From Deltaproteobacteria bacterium (GTDB lineage: Bacteria; Myxococcota_A; Polyangia; Polyangiales; Ga0077539): a stretch of DNA of 64,000 nucleotides. The translations under genes were made by a program, and so were the position numbers. Numbering within the stretch: the stretch's first letter is position 1; every line of letters begins with the position of its first letter. Shown piece after piece: positions 34,641 through 44,346 of the stretch. Under the pieces are notes generated by a model. The model did no database searches, was not told where the DNA came from, and saw only the letters and a list, made by a program, of their open reading frames with translations. The stretch covers positions 1-64,000 of the forward strand of contig CANJUR010000011.1 in assembly GCA_947477565.1 (NCBI GenBank). Direction: 5' to 3'.

Positions 34641-34645
34641 CGCGA

Positions 34646-36931
34646 TTACCTCCCGACGATGGAATCGAGCGCCGAGGCGTGGGCCTCGCGGAGTTCGTCG
34701 AGGGTCCACGATGCGACGTCCGCCAGCGTGAGGGCCACGCCGCCGACCCTACCCAGGAAGGTGCAAGGCACGCCCGCTTCGGCGACGCGCTGCGCGAACA
34801 GCCCGAGCACGTACGGCGTCACCGACACCACCACCCGCGACGGGTCTTCGCCGAAGAGCCCACCCGGCGTCATGGCGTACTGTGCGGGCAGCGCGAGCGC
34901 CGCCCCGGATTGCCCCAGGATGCACGCCTCGGCGAGCCCCACGAGCAGTCCACCCTCCGCGCAGTCGTGCGCCGAGGCGAGCAGTCCCTCGCGCGCGGCA
35001 CGCACCAGAAACGACTGCAGCAGCGCCTCTGCCGCGAGGTCGATGGAGGGCGGCCGACCGCACACTTTTCCCGTGCGCCGCGTGAGCCACTCGCTGCCGC
35101 CCAGCCGGTCGTTGCCGTGCGGACCGAGCACAAACACGTGGTCGCCCGCCGTACGGAAGCCCGCCCCGACGACGTCGCTGACCTTCTCGAAGAGGCCCAC
35201 CGCACCGATGGTCGGCGTCGGCAACACCGCCCGAGGACCGCTCGCCTCCGTGGTCTCGTTGTACAAACTGACGTTGCCTGACACGACGGGGACGTCAAGC
35301 GCCTTGCATGCGTCGGCGATGCCGTCGATGGCGTCGCGAAACTGCGCCATGATCTCCGGCCGCTGCGGGTTGCCGAAGTTGAGGCAGTCGGTGAGGCCTA
35401 TGGGCGCTGCGCCCACACAAGCGAGGTTGCGGCACGCTTCGGCCACGGCCATCGCCGCCCCGGTGCGCGGGTCGAGTTCGCAGAAGCGGCCGTTGCAGTC
35501 GCTCGCCATCGCGATGAACTTCTCCCGGCGGCCGCGCTCGTCTTCGCAGAAGATCCGCACCACCGCGGCGTCGCCCGCCCCGGGGCGCACCACCGTGCCG
35601 TCGCGGACGATGTGGTCGTACTGCCGGTAGATCCATGCGCGGCTGCCCACGTTGGGGGCCGCGAGCAACTCAAGCAGGTCGGCGCGCGGATCGAACGGGA
35701 GGCCCGTCGCGTCCACTCCGTAGCGGTCGGTGAGGCGCGGGTCGTCCACGCAGGGACGGCTGTACATGGGCGCCTCGTCGGTGAGCAGCCCCACCGGCAG
35801 GTCCACCACCACCGGCGACTCCGCGGGCCACGGCTCGCCGGATAGCGGATCGTACCCATCCGTCGCGCGCACCACAAAGCGGCCCGTGTCGGTGACGCGT
35901 CCGACCACCTGGGCGTCGAGGTCCCACTTCGCGCAGATGTCGAGCACGCGCTGCTCTTCGCCGAGGCGCGCGACCATGATCATCCGCTCCTGCGACTCAC
36001 TCAGCAGGATCTCGTACGCCGAGAGGTGCTTCGCCCGCCGCGGTAACCGATCGAGCCAGAGTTCGACGCCATTTCCAGCGCGCGAGGCCATTTCGACGGT
36101 GCTCGAAGTGAGCCCCGCGGCGCCCATGTCTTGAATCCCTTCGAGCACATCGGCGGCGAAGATCTCCAGGCACCCTTCGAGCAGGAGCTTCTCCATGAAG
36201 GGATCGCCCACCTGCACGGTCGGGCGCTCGGCCTCTGCGCCTTCCTCGAACTCCGCGCTCGCCATGGTGGCGCCGTGGATGCCGTCGCGGCCGGTGCGCG
36301 CGCCCACGTAGAGGATCGGGTTGCCCACGCCCTTTGCCTGGCCGAGAAAAAGCCGGTCGCTGCGGCAGGTGCCGAGCGCGAAAGCGTTGACGAGGATGTT
36401 GCCGTTGTAGGCCGCGTCGAACTGCACCTCGCCGCCCACCGTCGGGACGCCGAAGGCGTTGCCGTAGCCCGCGATGCCCGCCACGACGCCGCGTAGGAGG
36501 CTCGGAGTGCGCGGGTGCGTGGGTTCGCCGAAGCGGAGAGAGTTCATCGCCGCGACGGGGCGAGCGCCCATGGTGAAGACGTCCCGGAGGATGCCGCCGA
36601 CGCCCGTCCCGGCGCCCTGGTAGGGCTCGATGAACGACGGGTGGTTGTGCGACTCCATCTTGAAGACCACCGCCCAGCCGTCGCCGATGTCCACGACGCC
36701 CGCGTTTTCGCCCGGCCCGTGGATGACCCGCGGGCCCTTCGTCGGCAGGCGCTTCAGGTGCACGCGCGACGACTTGTACGAGCAGTGCTCGGACCACATC
36801 ACCGACAGCACCCCGAGTTCGGGGAATGTCGGCGTGCGCCCGATCGCCTTCAGGGCGAGGGCGTACTCGTCATCGGTGAGCCCGTGCTCGCGGGCCAGTT
36901 CGGGAGTGACCGCGGGTTCGTGCGCTCGCAT
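34646..36931 (-). CDS. purL: Phosphoribosylformylglycinamidine synthase, PurL subunit
   Basis: The 761-residue protein is the small (PurLQS-type) FGAM synthetase subunit, which converts FGAR, ATP and glutamine-derived ammonia to FGAM in purine synthesis. Landmarks: [11 protein letters not shown] near 48-58, [19 protein letters not shown] near 96-114 (ATP/substrate loop), [13 protein letters not shown] near 245 and the C-terminal AHDCAEGGL. It needs PurQ (next gene, 15 bases upstream) for glutaminase activity and PurS for assembly; PurS is not encoded in the window. The ATG at 36931 is the only fitting start. Order purQ-purL-HEPN-like is in one directon. Confidence 0.95.
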   Translation of the reverse strand: MRAHEPAVTPELAREHGLTDDEYALALKAIGRTPTFPELGVLSVMWSEHCSYKSSRVHLKRLPTKGPRVIHGPGENAGVVDIGDGWAVVFKMESHNHPSFIEPYQGAGTGVGGILRDVFTMGARPVAAMNSLRFGEPTHPRTPSLLRGVVAGIAGYGNAFGVPTVGGEVQFDAAYNGNILVNAFALGTCRSDRLFLGQAKGVGNPILYVGARTGRDGIHGATMASAEFEEGAEAERPTVQVGDPFMEKLLLEGCLEIFAADVLEGIQDMGAAGLTSSTVEMASRAGNGVELWLDRLPRRAKHLSAYEILLSESQERMIMVARLGEEQRVLDICAKWDLDAQVVGRVTDTGRFVVRATDGYDPLSGEPWPAESPVVVDLPVGLLTDEAPMYSRPCVDDPRLTDRYGVDATGLPFDPRADLLELLAAPNVGSRAWIYRQYDHIVRDGTVVRPGAGDAAVVRIFCEDERGRREKFIAMASDCNGRFCELDPRTGAAMAVAEACRNLACVGAAPIGLTDCLNFGNPQRPEIMAQFRDAIDGIADACKALDVPVVSGNVSLYNETTEASGPRAVLPTPTIGAVGLFEKVSDVVGAGFRTAGDHVFVLGPHGNDRLGGSEWLTRRTGKVCGRPPSIDLAAEALLQSFLVRAAREGLLASAHDCAEGGLLVGLAEACILGQSGAALALPAQYAMTPGGLFGEDPSRVVVSVTPYVLGLFAQRVAEAGVPCTFLGRVGGVALTLADVASWTLDELREAHASALDSIVGR

Positions 36932-36946
36932 CGGTGTTTGGTGTCC

Positions 36947-37645
36947 TTAGCGCGCGAGGGCGGCGCGCACGGCGGAGTGGAAAAGCAATCGACCGTCGGT
37001 GCCACCCAGTAGCGGCTCGGCCATGCGCTCGGGGTGGGGCATGAGCCCGAGCACGTTGCGTCGCGGGCCGCCGTAGAGGCCGGCGATGTCGTGCAGTGAG
37101 CCGTTGGGGTTGGCCGGAGCGCGCGGGTCCGGCGTTGTCGCGGGTACGTAGCGGAAGGCAACGAGGGACTTCGCTTCGAGGGACTGAAGCGTCGCTTCGT
37201 CGGCCTGGTAGCGGCCCTCGGCGTGGGCGATGGGCAGGCGCAGTACGCGGCCACGCAGCTCTTGCGTAAAAGGGCCGTCAGCATCGACGCGAACGAACAC
37301 GTCGCGGCACTCGAAGCGCAGGTGCGCGTTGCGGCTGAGTGCGCCCGGTAGCAGGCCCGCCTCGGTGAGTATCTGGAACCCGTTGCAGATGCCGAGGAGC
37401 AATCCACCGCGCTCGACGTGACGGCGCACGTCGGCCATCACGGGAGCGAATCGCGCGATGGCGCCGCAGCGGAGGTAGTCGCCATAAGAGAAGCCACCGG
37501 GAAGCACCACGAGATCGGTTCCGGCTGGAAGCGTTGGCGTCTTGTGAAAGACGTAAGACGTCTGCACCCCGACCACGTCTCGCAACGTATGCAGCGCGTC
37601 GAAATCGGCGTTCGATCCTGGAAACTGAATCACTACCGCGCGCAT
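36947..37645 (-). CDS. purQ: Phosphoribosylformylglycinamidine synthase, PurQ glutaminase subunit
   Basis: The 232-residue class I glutamine amidotransferase supplies ammonia to PurL. It has GGFSYGDYLRCGAIARF (50-66), the nucleophile Cys87 in LLLGICNGFQIL and the catalytic His-Glu pair in MPHPERM (about 204-206). Length and motifs are standard. It is the first gene of the purine directon and diverges from the MATE gene across 227 bp. The promoter is expected there, but no clear site was found. Confidence 0.95.
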   Translation of the reverse strand: MRAVVIQFPGSNADFDALHTLRDVVGVQTSYVFHKTPTLPAGTDLVVLPGGFSYGDYLRCGAIARFAPVMADVRRHVERGGLLLGICNGFQILTEAGLLPGALSRNAHLRFECRDVFVRVDADGPFTQELRGRVLRLPIAHAEGRYQADEATLQSLEAKSLVAFRYVPATTPDPRAPANPNGSLHDIAGLYGGPRRNVLGLMPHPERMAEPLLGGTDGRLLFHSAVRAALAR

Positions 37646-37872
37646 CGACGAACACCGCCTCCGGTTTTAGGGGCCAGAGCCTAGTGGCTCCCAAGGCTTC
37701 GGCGCAAGCAGTGAACACGTCACCGCAGGATCGCCGCGCAGTCGCCGTAGCCGTGCTGCATGGGTCACCTCTCGAGTGGATGACCTCGCTCAATCCGGCC
37801 TGGCCCCCGCTGCCCCCGCCCGGATCGGTCGCGACTGCGCGCGAATTGCGCTATGGCCCGAGGCCTTCACCG

Positions 37873-39318
37873 ATGGCTGAATCACCGATTAGCGACCCTG
37901 CCCGCGACCGCATGCTCCACGGACCGCTCGGCTGGACGGTGCTTCGCTTCGGGGCCCCGCTCGCCGCGGCGATGGTGCTCCAGGTCGTTTTCAACCTGGT
38001 GGACCAATACATCATCGCGAGGCTCCCTCCGGTGCTCTCCGACGCGTCCCTCGACGCGCTCGGCATCTGCGACATGGTCGCTGCGCTCGGGACGATTCTC
38101 TCGTACGGGGTTTCCTCCGCGACGGCGACGCTGGTGGCGCAGGCACGCGGGCGCGGCGACGAGCGTGAAGTCGCGGAGGTCGCCTGGGGCAGCGTCGGTC
38201 TCGTGACCGTGATGGGACTGGTCTTCGGCGTGGTGGCCATCGCCGGCGCGGACGTGATCGTGCACGGTCTGCTCGGCGCCAAAGGGCTCGTACGTGCGCT
38301 CGCCGGGGACTACCTGCGTGTGATCGTCGGCGGCATCGTCACGGTGTTTTTAATGTTTCAGGTGACCGCGGTGCAGCGGTCGATGGGGCGCTCGAAGTTG
38401 CCGCTCGCGGTGTTCGCCTCGGGCAACATCCTCAACCTCTTCCTCGCCGTACTCCTCGTCTACGGGCCGGGCTCCGCGCCCGCCATCTTCTCCTGGGGTC
38501 CGCCCATCGCCGCGGCACTCGGTATCCCGCGCTGGGGCGTCGTTGGCGCCGCCTGGGCGACGGTGATCGCTCGCGCGGTCGTGATGGTCCCGCCGCTCTG
38601 GATGCTGCGTCGCTCGCTCGGAGTGTCGCTGCATCGGGTGCCGTTCTTTCCGACGAGCGCAGTCCGACGCCGCATCGTCGGTCTGGCGTGGCCGACCAGT
38701 ACGCAGTTCAGCGTGCGCATCGCCGCGGTGCTCCTGGTCATCGCGCTGGTGCACCACTTTTTTACCACGCCAGATAATAGCGATGCGGGCACTGCCTACT
38801 CGCTGTGCCTTCGGATGGAGACCATGGCGCTCTTCGTCTCCATGGGATGGGGCGGCGCCGCGCAGACCCTTGTGGGAACCAACATCGGCGCTGGGCTCTA
38901 CGATCGCGCACGGCGCGCGGCGTGGATTACCGGTGCTTACAACGTCGCCTCGATGTTGTTGCTGGCGGCGCTCTTCATCGGCGCGGGGGAATACTTCCTG
39001 CGGTTCTTCACCACGCAGGACGTCATCGTGCGGCGCGCCCAGGATTACCTGGCGATGGTGGGCCCTTCGTACATGGCCTTCGGCCTCGCGATCGTGCTCG
39101 GCAACGCCCTCGTGGGCGCCGGCTCGACCCGCCTCGCGTTGCGCATCGATCTCGTGCTCGTGCTGGCAGTGCAATTTCCGTTGATGCTCGTGGTGACCTC
39201 GCTGCACGCGCCGCCGTCGGGGCTCTGGGCGGCCGTGGTCGCCGTCAACATCGTCAGCGCCCTTGTCTACGCAGTGGTCGCCCGCCGGGGAGCCTCGTGG
39301 CACAACCCGGCCGTCTGA
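37873..39318 (+). CDS. MATE family efflux transporter
   Basis: The protein is 481 residues from the ATG at 37873, the start closest to the first conserved segment (LGWTVLRFGAPLAAAMVLQV). It has about 12 predicted transmembrane helices in two halves. The N-lobe segment NLVDQYIIARL, the inter-lobe loop and the C-lobe GWGGAAQTLVGTNIGAG (the PxxG.. VGxxxGA pattern) are typical of MATE exporters. It would export cationic drugs or metabolites coupled to H+ or Na+. The end overlaps the following lipoprotein start by 22 bases, suggesting coupled expression. Confidence 0.85.
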   Translation: MAESPISDPARDRMLHGPLGWTVLRFGAPLAAAMVLQVVFNLVDQYIIARLPPVLSDASLDALGICDMVAALGTILSYGVSSATATLVAQARGRGDEREVAEVAWGSVGLVTVMGLVFGVVAIAGADVIVHGLLGAKGLVRALAGDYLRVIVGGIVTVFLMFQVTAVQRSMGRSKLPLAVFASGNILNLFLAVLLVYGPGSAPAIFSWGPPIAAALGIPRWGVVGAAWATVIARAVVMVPPLWMLRRSLGVSLHRVPFFPTSAVRRRIVGLAWPTSTQFSVRIAAVLLVIALVHHFFTTPDNSDAGTAYSLCLRMETMALFVSMGWGGAAQTLVGTNIGAGLYDRARRAAWITGAYNVASMLLLAALFIGAGEYFLRFFTTQDVIVRRAQDYLAMVGPSYMAFGLAIVLGNALVGAGSTRLALRIDLVLVLAVQFPLMLVVTSLHAPPSGLWAAVVAVNIVSALVYAVVARRGASWHNPAV

Positions 39319-40427
39319 TCGCCGCAGGGCTACTCCTCGCTGCGACTCCCGGGTGCCGATGGTGGGCGCGACGGCATCCTTCGGCGCGTTCCGGCAGCGG
39401 ACGCGAGGTGGCGACGGCTTGCTACGACGCACGCTTTGTTACCGGACAACGTATTCCCCGGCGCTTCGTCGGTGACCAACCCGCGGTGGGCGGCACGACC
39501 GGCGTTCGGGTCTTCGTCTGGCGCTCGACGGACGGGGTGTACGGTTGGTGGGAGGGCACGGACGTCCCCGTAAAGGTCGCCGACGGGACCGTGACCGATG
39601 GGCCGACCGTGGCAGTCCGGCGTGGCGTAGCGCTGGTCGGTTGGTGTGACGCTCGCGGTGCGGTGCTGCGCTCGCTCGCGCTCGATGGGGCGCTCGGGAC
39701 GCCCACTCGTTGGGACGGCGCGGTCCGCGCGTCACTCGCGGTAAGCGGGGACTATGCGGTGTGGGTGGGGCAGCTCGGGGCGGGTGGCGCGCTCGCTGCG
39801 CGGGGGATCGTCGATGCGCCGGGGCAGCCCTTCGCGGAGGGTGGCTCGAGGCCCGCGGTGGTGGCTCTGCCAGACGGGTTCGTGGTGGCGTGGTCGGCGC
39901 GCGCGGGCGACGACTCGGTGCTTCGGGGACAGGCGCTCGCGCTTGATGGCTCCGCGCGGCGGGCGCCGTTCGAGGTGCAACGGGTCGGTGGGGTGATGGG
40001 CCCGCCGAGCCTTGCGCGCAGCGGCGATCGGCTGCTGTTCGCGTGGAGCGACCACCGCTCGGGCGACGCCGGGTTGCACGTACTGACGACCAACCTCCAG
40101 GGATCATCGGCGGGTCCGGCGCAGCGCCTGTCGATACGCTACACGGACGACTCGATGGCGTCGGTGGTGGGGGCAGACCGGCGCTTTGGGGTCTCGTGGT
40201 CGGAGACCGTCGCGGGCGCGGCGCCGCGCTCGTACCTGGCGCGAATCGATGCGCAGGGGAGGCGGCTGGGATCGGCGATGCGCGTGGCGGTGGACGACGA
40301 CTCGGGCCTGAGGCAACCATCGCTGCGGTGGGAGCGCGCGGGCTTCGTCCTGACGATGGCTCGCGCTGATGGAACGCTGGAACTGCGGCGCACGGGCCCA
40401 CGGGGTTGCGACGAGCCGCTGGAGTGA
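39297..40427 (+). CDS. Lipoprotein of unknown function, beta-rich repeats
   Basis: The protein is 376 residues from the GTG at 39297, which follows GGGGAG by 5 bases and lies inside the MATE gene end. The leader VAQPGRLIAAGLLLAATPGC ends in a lipobox-like TPGC (Cys20), so lipidation is likely. The rest is made of repeated strands with Trp/Val-rich segments (VGWCDARG, VVAWSARAG, LLFAWSDHRSG, FGVSWSETVAG) spaced about 45-60 residues apart, like blades of a beta-propeller. No known family is recognisable. Its coupling to the MATE gene may be only structural. A small gene follows 4 bases later. Confidence 0.65.
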   Translation: MAQPGRLIAAGLLLAATPGCRWWARRHPSARSGSGREVATACYDARFVTGQRIPRRFVGDQPAVGGTTGVRVFVWRSTDGVYGWWEGTDVPVKVADGTVTDGPTVAVRRGVALVGWCDARGAVLRSLALDGALGTPTRWDGAVRASLAVSGDYAVWVGQLGAGGALAARGIVDAPGQPFAEGGSRPAVVALPDGFVVAWSARAGDDSVLRGQALALDGSARRAPFEVQRVGGVMGPPSLARSGDRLLFAWSDHRSGDAGLHVLTTNLQGSSAGPAQRLSIRYTDDSMASVVGADRRFGVSWSETVAGAAPRSYLARIDAQGRRLGSAMRVAVDDDSGLRQPSLRWERAGFVLTMARADGTLELRRTGPRGCDEPLE

Positions 40428-40431
40428 GCTG

Positions 40432-40773
40432 ATGGGATCAAAGCGAGAAGACCATGCCTGGCGGCTGATCGCGGTGTTGCAGAGCAGCGCGGCGATGAGT
40501 TCGGCGCTGGCGTTGAAGCTCTACGAGACCGCGGTGGCGCTCCATCACGAACGCAAGGAGTCGGCCTCTTTGGCGGGCGACGAAGGGGTCGGGACAGTGC
40601 GCGCAGTGGGGCGCGAACTTCTGTTGGGGGTGATCAGCGGGCCCGGCTTCGAAGCGCAGATCGACACGCCGACGGGGCGGTGCACGGTGAGTTTCATCGT
40701 GACCAAGGAGGGCATGGAGCACGCTGAGGAGGAGATTCAGCGGCAGCGCGAGCAGACCCGGCAATGGAACTGA
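40432..40773 (+). CDS. Conserved small hypothetical protein
   Basis: The protein is 113 residues from the ATG at 40432, 5 bases after a GGAGTGAG Shine-Dalgarno sequence and 4 bases after the preceding stop. The sequence is mostly helical at both ends (AWRLIAVLQSSAAMSSALALKL and GMEHAEEEIQRQREQTRQW) with a middle strand region around FEAQIDTPTGRCTVSFIV. It has no signal peptide, membrane segment or known motif. It is cytosolic by prediction; function is unknown. It lies in the MATE-lipoprotein direction. Confidence 0.65.
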   Translation: MGSKREDHAWRLIAVLQSSAAMSSALALKLYETAVALHHERKESASLAGDEGVGTVRAVGRELLLGVISGPGFEAQIDTPTGRCTVSFIVTKEGMEHAEEEIQRQREQTRQWN

Positions 40774-40805
40774 CCCCGCGCGTGCGATCGGAGAGGTCGC
40801 CGAGG

Positions 40806-40844
40806 TTGACCCGGTGGGCGGGGCGATCTAAGCGAAGCGCTTCG
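40806..40844 (+). promoter_or_regulatory. Candidate promoter and 12-bp palindrome upstream of map
   Basis: TTGACC (40806-40811), 17 bases, then TAAGCG (40829-40834) resembles a sigma-70 promoter with a good -35 and a weak -10. A perfect palindrome CGAAGCGCTTCG (40833-40844) overlaps the expected start point, 31 bases before the map start codon, and could be an operator. Confidence 0.35.
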
Positions 40845-40875
40845 TAGAGCGGCAAAGGGCTTGAGGAGAGACGAC

Positions 40876-41694
40876 GTGGCCGGAGTGATCGAGATCAAAT
40901 CCGCGCGGGAGATCGATGATCTACGCGTGTCCTGTCAGATGGCGGCAGAGACCTTGATGATGGTGGGGGAGAAGATCCACCCGGGGATGACCACCGAGGA
41001 GATCAACACCCTCGTCCATGAGGACACCCTGCGCCGTGGGGCGATTCCGTCTCCGCTGAACTATCACGGCTTTCCGAAGTCAGTCTGCACGAGCGTCAAC
41101 GACATCGTTTGTCACGGCATCCCTAGCGCCGGGCAGAAGTTGCGTCGCGGGGACATCATCAACGTCGATGTGACGACGCTCTTCCGGGGCTACCACGGGG
41201 ATACGTCCGCGACGTTTTACATCGGCGATCCGTCCGCGGAGGCTCGGCTTGTCACCGAGGTCGCGCGGCAGAGCCTTGAGATCGGCATCGCGGTGGTGAA
41301 GGACGGCGCGCGCATCGGCGACATCGGCACGGCCATCCAGGAGTTTGCAGAGAAGCGGGGCTGCTCGGTGGTGCGCGATTTCGTGGGCCACGGGATCGGG
41401 AGGAAGTTTCACACCGAGCCGCAGGTGCCGCACTACAAGCCCGGTCGCAACGCGGCCAACCCTCGGATGCGCGCGGGGATGACCTTCACCATCGAGCCGA
41501 TGATCAACCTCGGCACCTGGGAGGTAGAAGTGGACCCCAAGGACAAGTGGACAGTGCGCACCAAAGACCGTCGGTTGAGCGCTCAGTTTGAGCACACCCT
41601 CGTGGTGACGCGCACGGGTTGCGAGGTGCTGACACACCGCGTCCACCCTCTCGCCAATAGCGAGAACATCGATCTCTTGCTCGCCATCGGTTGA
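40876..41694 (+). CDS. map: Methionine aminopeptidase, type I
   Basis: The protein is 272 residues from the GTG at 40876, which follows a strong GAGGAGAG; an upstream TTG (40861) lies inside that Shine-Dalgarno sequence and is not a real start. The enzyme removes initiator Met from nascent proteins. Metal ligands are visible: Asp in NVDVTTLF, Asp in YHGDTSA, His in GHGIGRKFH, Glu in FTIEPM and Glu in QFEHTLV. A central CTSVNDIVCHGIP block is also conserved. No zinc-finger N-terminus of the type Ic is present. The gene is followed 11 bases later by thyX. Confidence 0.95.
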   Translation: MAGVIEIKSAREIDDLRVSCQMAAETLMMVGEKIHPGMTTEEINTLVHEDTLRRGAIPSPLNYHGFPKSVCTSVNDIVCHGIPSAGQKLRRGDIINVDVTTLFRGYHGDTSATFYIGDPSAEARLVTEVARQSLEIGIAVVKDGARIGDIGTAIQEFAEKRGCSVVRDFVGHGIGRKFHTEPQVPHYKPGRNAANPRMRAGMTFTIEPMINLGTWEVEVDPKDKWTVRTKDRRLSAQFEHTLVVTRTGCEVLTHRVHPLANSENIDLLLAIG

Positions 41695-41705
41695 ACTGCG
41701 ACCCG

Positions 41706-43187
41706 ATGGACGATCGCCTCGCCCGCTACGTCACCAACCTCGACCGCGAAGTATTCGCGCTGCGCGATCTCCCGGAGGAGGTCATCGCGGTGCTGTTTGC
41801 CTTCTATTCGCGCTCGCGCGACGACCTGCGCACCAACCTCCTGCGGCTCCTCGACGACCACGAACTCGATGTCGTCGGCGCGGCCATGGTGACTGCGCCG
41901 ACGCTCGGTGCCGCCCGTGAGAAGGCCCGGGCGTTTCATGAGAAGTGGGTGGTGGGCTACGGGCACTCGTCGGTGGCCGAGCATGCGGTGGTGCACCTCG
42001 CCGTCGAGCGCTGCTCCATCCTGGCCGCGAAGGCGCTGGAGGAGGCCCGGCTCGCGGCCTACACGGAGAAGTCCACGCGATACGTGCGCTTCGATGAAGG
42101 CACGCTCGTCACGGACATCGGCCTGCCTGCGCCGCTCGCGGAGAGCTACGAGAAGCACGCCCGTCGTCTGCTCGCGGTGTACGCGCAACTCGCCGATCGG
42201 GTCGAGCGCTCCCTGGCCGCCCGCTACCCCGTCCCCGAGGGGACCAACCCAAAGGCCCACGGCGGCGCTTTGCGCGCCCACGCGTGCGACCTGCTACGGG
42301 GACTCTTGCCGGCTGGAGTACCGACCAATGTGGGCGTGACCATCAACGCCCGCGTGCTCGAGCAGCACATCGGCAAGATGCTCGGATCGCCACTCGCAGA
42401 GGTGCGCCGTATGGCCGGGGCGATGCGCGATGAGGCGTCGGAGATGGTTCCGACGCTGTTGAAGTACACGTCTCCGAGCGCCCACCGAACGAGCGTGCAC
42501 GAGCGGGTAATGCGCGCGCGCGGCGCCCTGCACGCTGTCCCGGAGCCTCAGGAGGACGTCCTCGTCCGTCGCATCGATCACAGCCCCGACCCCCTGCGCA
42601 CTTTGGCGACGGCGGTGCAGTGCGACCTCTTCGGGGCGTCCTGGCGGCAGGCCTGGCACGCCGCGCACGACCCCGAGCACGCCCTCTCACTCGTACGAGC
42701 CTACCTCAGCGACCGCGGTGCCCACGACGCCCCGATGCGGGCGCTCGAGCAGGTGCAGTTTCGTTTCGAGGTCTGCTGCGACTACGGTGCCTGGCGCGAT
42801 TTGCAGCGCCATCGGCTGGTGTCCGCCACCACCCCGCGGCTCGGCACCCGCGAGGGCTACGTGCTTTTCGAAGAGCTCGACGCCATGGGTTTCGGCCCCG
42901 TCGTACGCGATGCGCTGGAGTCCATCACCGAGCCCCACCGACAGATCGCCGCAAGCCACCCGTGGGAGGCGCAGTACCTCGTGCCGCTCGCTTACCGGGT
43001 TAGGTATGTGCTTCAGGCCAACCTTCGCGAACTCTTCCATCTGATCGAATTGCGCTCGGCGCGTCAGGGTCACGAGGCCTACCGCAAGGTCGCTCAGGCC
43101 CTCGGCCAGAGCGTCACCGAGGTCTGCCCCTGGCTGGGTGAACACCTCCGCGCGGACTACGCGGCGTATCCGTTCGCTCGGCACTGA
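41706..43187 (+). CDS. thyX: Double-length ThyX-family (FAD-dependent) thymidylate synthase
   Basis: The 493-residue protein contains two ThyX-like halves fused in tandem; ordinary ThyX is about 220-260 residues and forms a homotetramer. The first half keeps GHSSVAEHAVVHLAVERCS (86-104) and the E-x-S-x-R-Y motif as EKSTRY (121-126), but the signature RHRxxS is replaced by EARLAA (113-118). The second half keeps RHRLVS (368-373) after LQ, but the following ELSxRY-like segment is changed to TPRLGTREGY. This complementary loss suggests that the two halves form one asymmetric catalytic unit. It would make dTMP from dUMP using FAD, NADPH and methylenetetrahydrofolate. Long ThyX-like proteins occur in several phyla. 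The start is the ATG at 41706; it overlaps the convergent protease gene by 74 bases at the 3' end. Confidence 0.8.
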   Translation: MDDRLARYVTNLDREVFALRDLPEEVIAVLFAFYSRSRDDLRTNLLRLLDDHELDVVGAAMVTAPTLGAAREKARAFHEKWVVGYGHSSVAEHAVVHLAVERCSILAAKALEEARLAAYTEKSTRYVRFDEGTLVTDIGLPAPLAESYEKHARRLLAVYAQLADRVERSLAARYPVPEGTNPKAHGGALRAHACDLLRGLLPAGVPTNVGVTINARVLEQHIGKMLGSPLAEVRRMAGAMRDEASEMVPTLLKYTSPSAHRTSVHERVMRARGALHAVPEPQEDVLVRRIDHSPDPLRTLATAVQCDLFGASWRQAWHAAHDPEHALSLVRAYLSDRGAHDAPMRALEQVQFRFEVCCDYGAWRDLQRHRLVSATTPRLGTREGYVLFEELDAMGFGPVVRDALESITEPHRQIAASHPWEAQYLVPLAYRVRYVLQANLRELFHLIELRSARQGHEAYRKVAQALGQSVTEVCPWLGEHLRADYAAYPFARH

Positions 43188-44337
43188 GCCGGTCGCGCCT
43201 CCATGCGCCTCCGAGGTGCGTGGCCCACCAGACCCCAACGACCCCGAGGCAGAAGCGCGCGAGTACGACGTAGCGACCGGTGATCTTCAGCTCGTCCCAG
43301 TGGTGCTGGTCGCGCAGCCTGGTCATGTCGCCGTCCTCGCCCAAGGTGCCGTCCCAGGGGATGTGAGACCAGTCGTGCGCGCAGTTGCGCCAGAACATCG
43401 CGGCATCCACGAGCACATATGCGCCGAGCGCGAGGGCGCCCCATCGGAAGAAGTCCCATCGGCTGCGGTCGGGTAGCCGATGGTGGAAGAGCAGTATCAG
43501 CGCCGCGCCATAGACCAACTCGCCGCCGCATCCGCCGAAGGTCACGCACATCTCCTGCGTGTCGAGGTCGAGCGCGAAGGTTCCGACGAGGAGCGCGAAC
43601 GCGAACAGCGCAGGACCGACGACGAGCGCGGCCGACCGGCGCAAGACGCCCAGGGAAGACAGGCCGAGCACCGCGGCCATCATGACGCCGAACACCGTCC
43701 ACGAGCGCCCCGGGAAGATCAGCGTGAGGCCCACGGGCAGCGGCAGCGCCCTCCACGAACATGCCCAGGCAACGCTCGCGTGACCAAACTCGTGCAGCGA
43801 CACGCGGACGCCATACAGCAGCATCGCAGGGAGCGAAAAGGAGCGCAGGACAAGCGCCGCGAGCATCGCCGTTGGCACCGCGAAGGCTGCCTGTCGGAGC
43901 GAGAGCGGACGCCAACCGGGGAGGTCTGGATCGAGCGGGCGCGGGGGCTCGAGCGGGGGCGGCCGAGGCGCGGTGCGGCGGGCGATGGCCTCGCGCATCA
44001 GGGGCAGGGCTTCCTGCGGGGAAAGGGTGCCTGCACAATAGGGGCAGCGCTCGATCCAGGGTCCGCGGGGGAGGGCGAAGGGGACGCGGTCGAGGCAGAT
44101 GTTGGGACAGCATGGGCAGGGCCGCGCATCGAGCGCGACGTCCATGGCGGGCGGGCTCAGCGGTGGCTCGTCGAGGAGATCGTCGCAGTGTCCGACGAGC
44201 GGGCCAAGGGCGCCGGCTTCGCACCAGAGCAGCGCGCAGCGCTCACAGCCGAGCACGTTTGCCATCGGGTCGGCGGAGTGCAGCGCGAGCGCAAGGCCGC
44301 ATCCGGGGCACTGCCGCGCGGGCAGAGCGTCGCCCAT
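43114..44337 (-). CDS. M50-like membrane metalloprotease with N-terminal zinc ribbons
   Basis: The 407-residue protein opens with Cys pairs arranged as CPGCG, CERCALLWC and CPCC/CPYC, consistent with two zinc-ribbon-like knuckles. Six or so transmembrane segments follow from about 165. The motif SLHEFGHASVAW gives an HEXXH zinc site within the membrane segment, typical of M50-like site-2 proteases. A second conserved Asp-Gly or NPDG motif is not obvious, so activity is not certain. The last 24 residues are encoded antisense to the thyX end. It is the third of a minus-strand run after a UbiB-like kinase and a PPP phosphatase, and lies 9 bases after the phosphatase. Confidence 0.65.
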   Translation of the reverse strand: MGDALPARQCPGCGLALALHSADPMANVLGCERCALLWCEAGALGPLVGHCDDLLDEPPLSPPAMDVALDARPCPCCPNICLDRVPFALPRGPWIERCPYCAGTLSPQEALPLMREAIARRTAPRPPPLEPPRPLDPDLPGWRPLSLRQAAFAVPTAMLAALVLRSFSLPAMLLYGVRVSLHEFGHASVAWACSWRALPLPVGLTLIFPGRSWTVFGVMMAAVLGLSSLGVLRRSAALVVGPALFAFALLVGTFALDLDTQEMCVTFGGCGGELVYGAALILLFHHRLPDRSRWDFFRWGALALGAYVLVDAAMFWRNCAHDWSHIPWDGTLGEDGDMTRLRDQHHWDELKITGRYVVLARFCLGVVGVWWATHLGGAWRRDRLSAERTDTPRSPRGGVHPARGRPR

Positions 44338-44346
44338 CGGGTCAGT

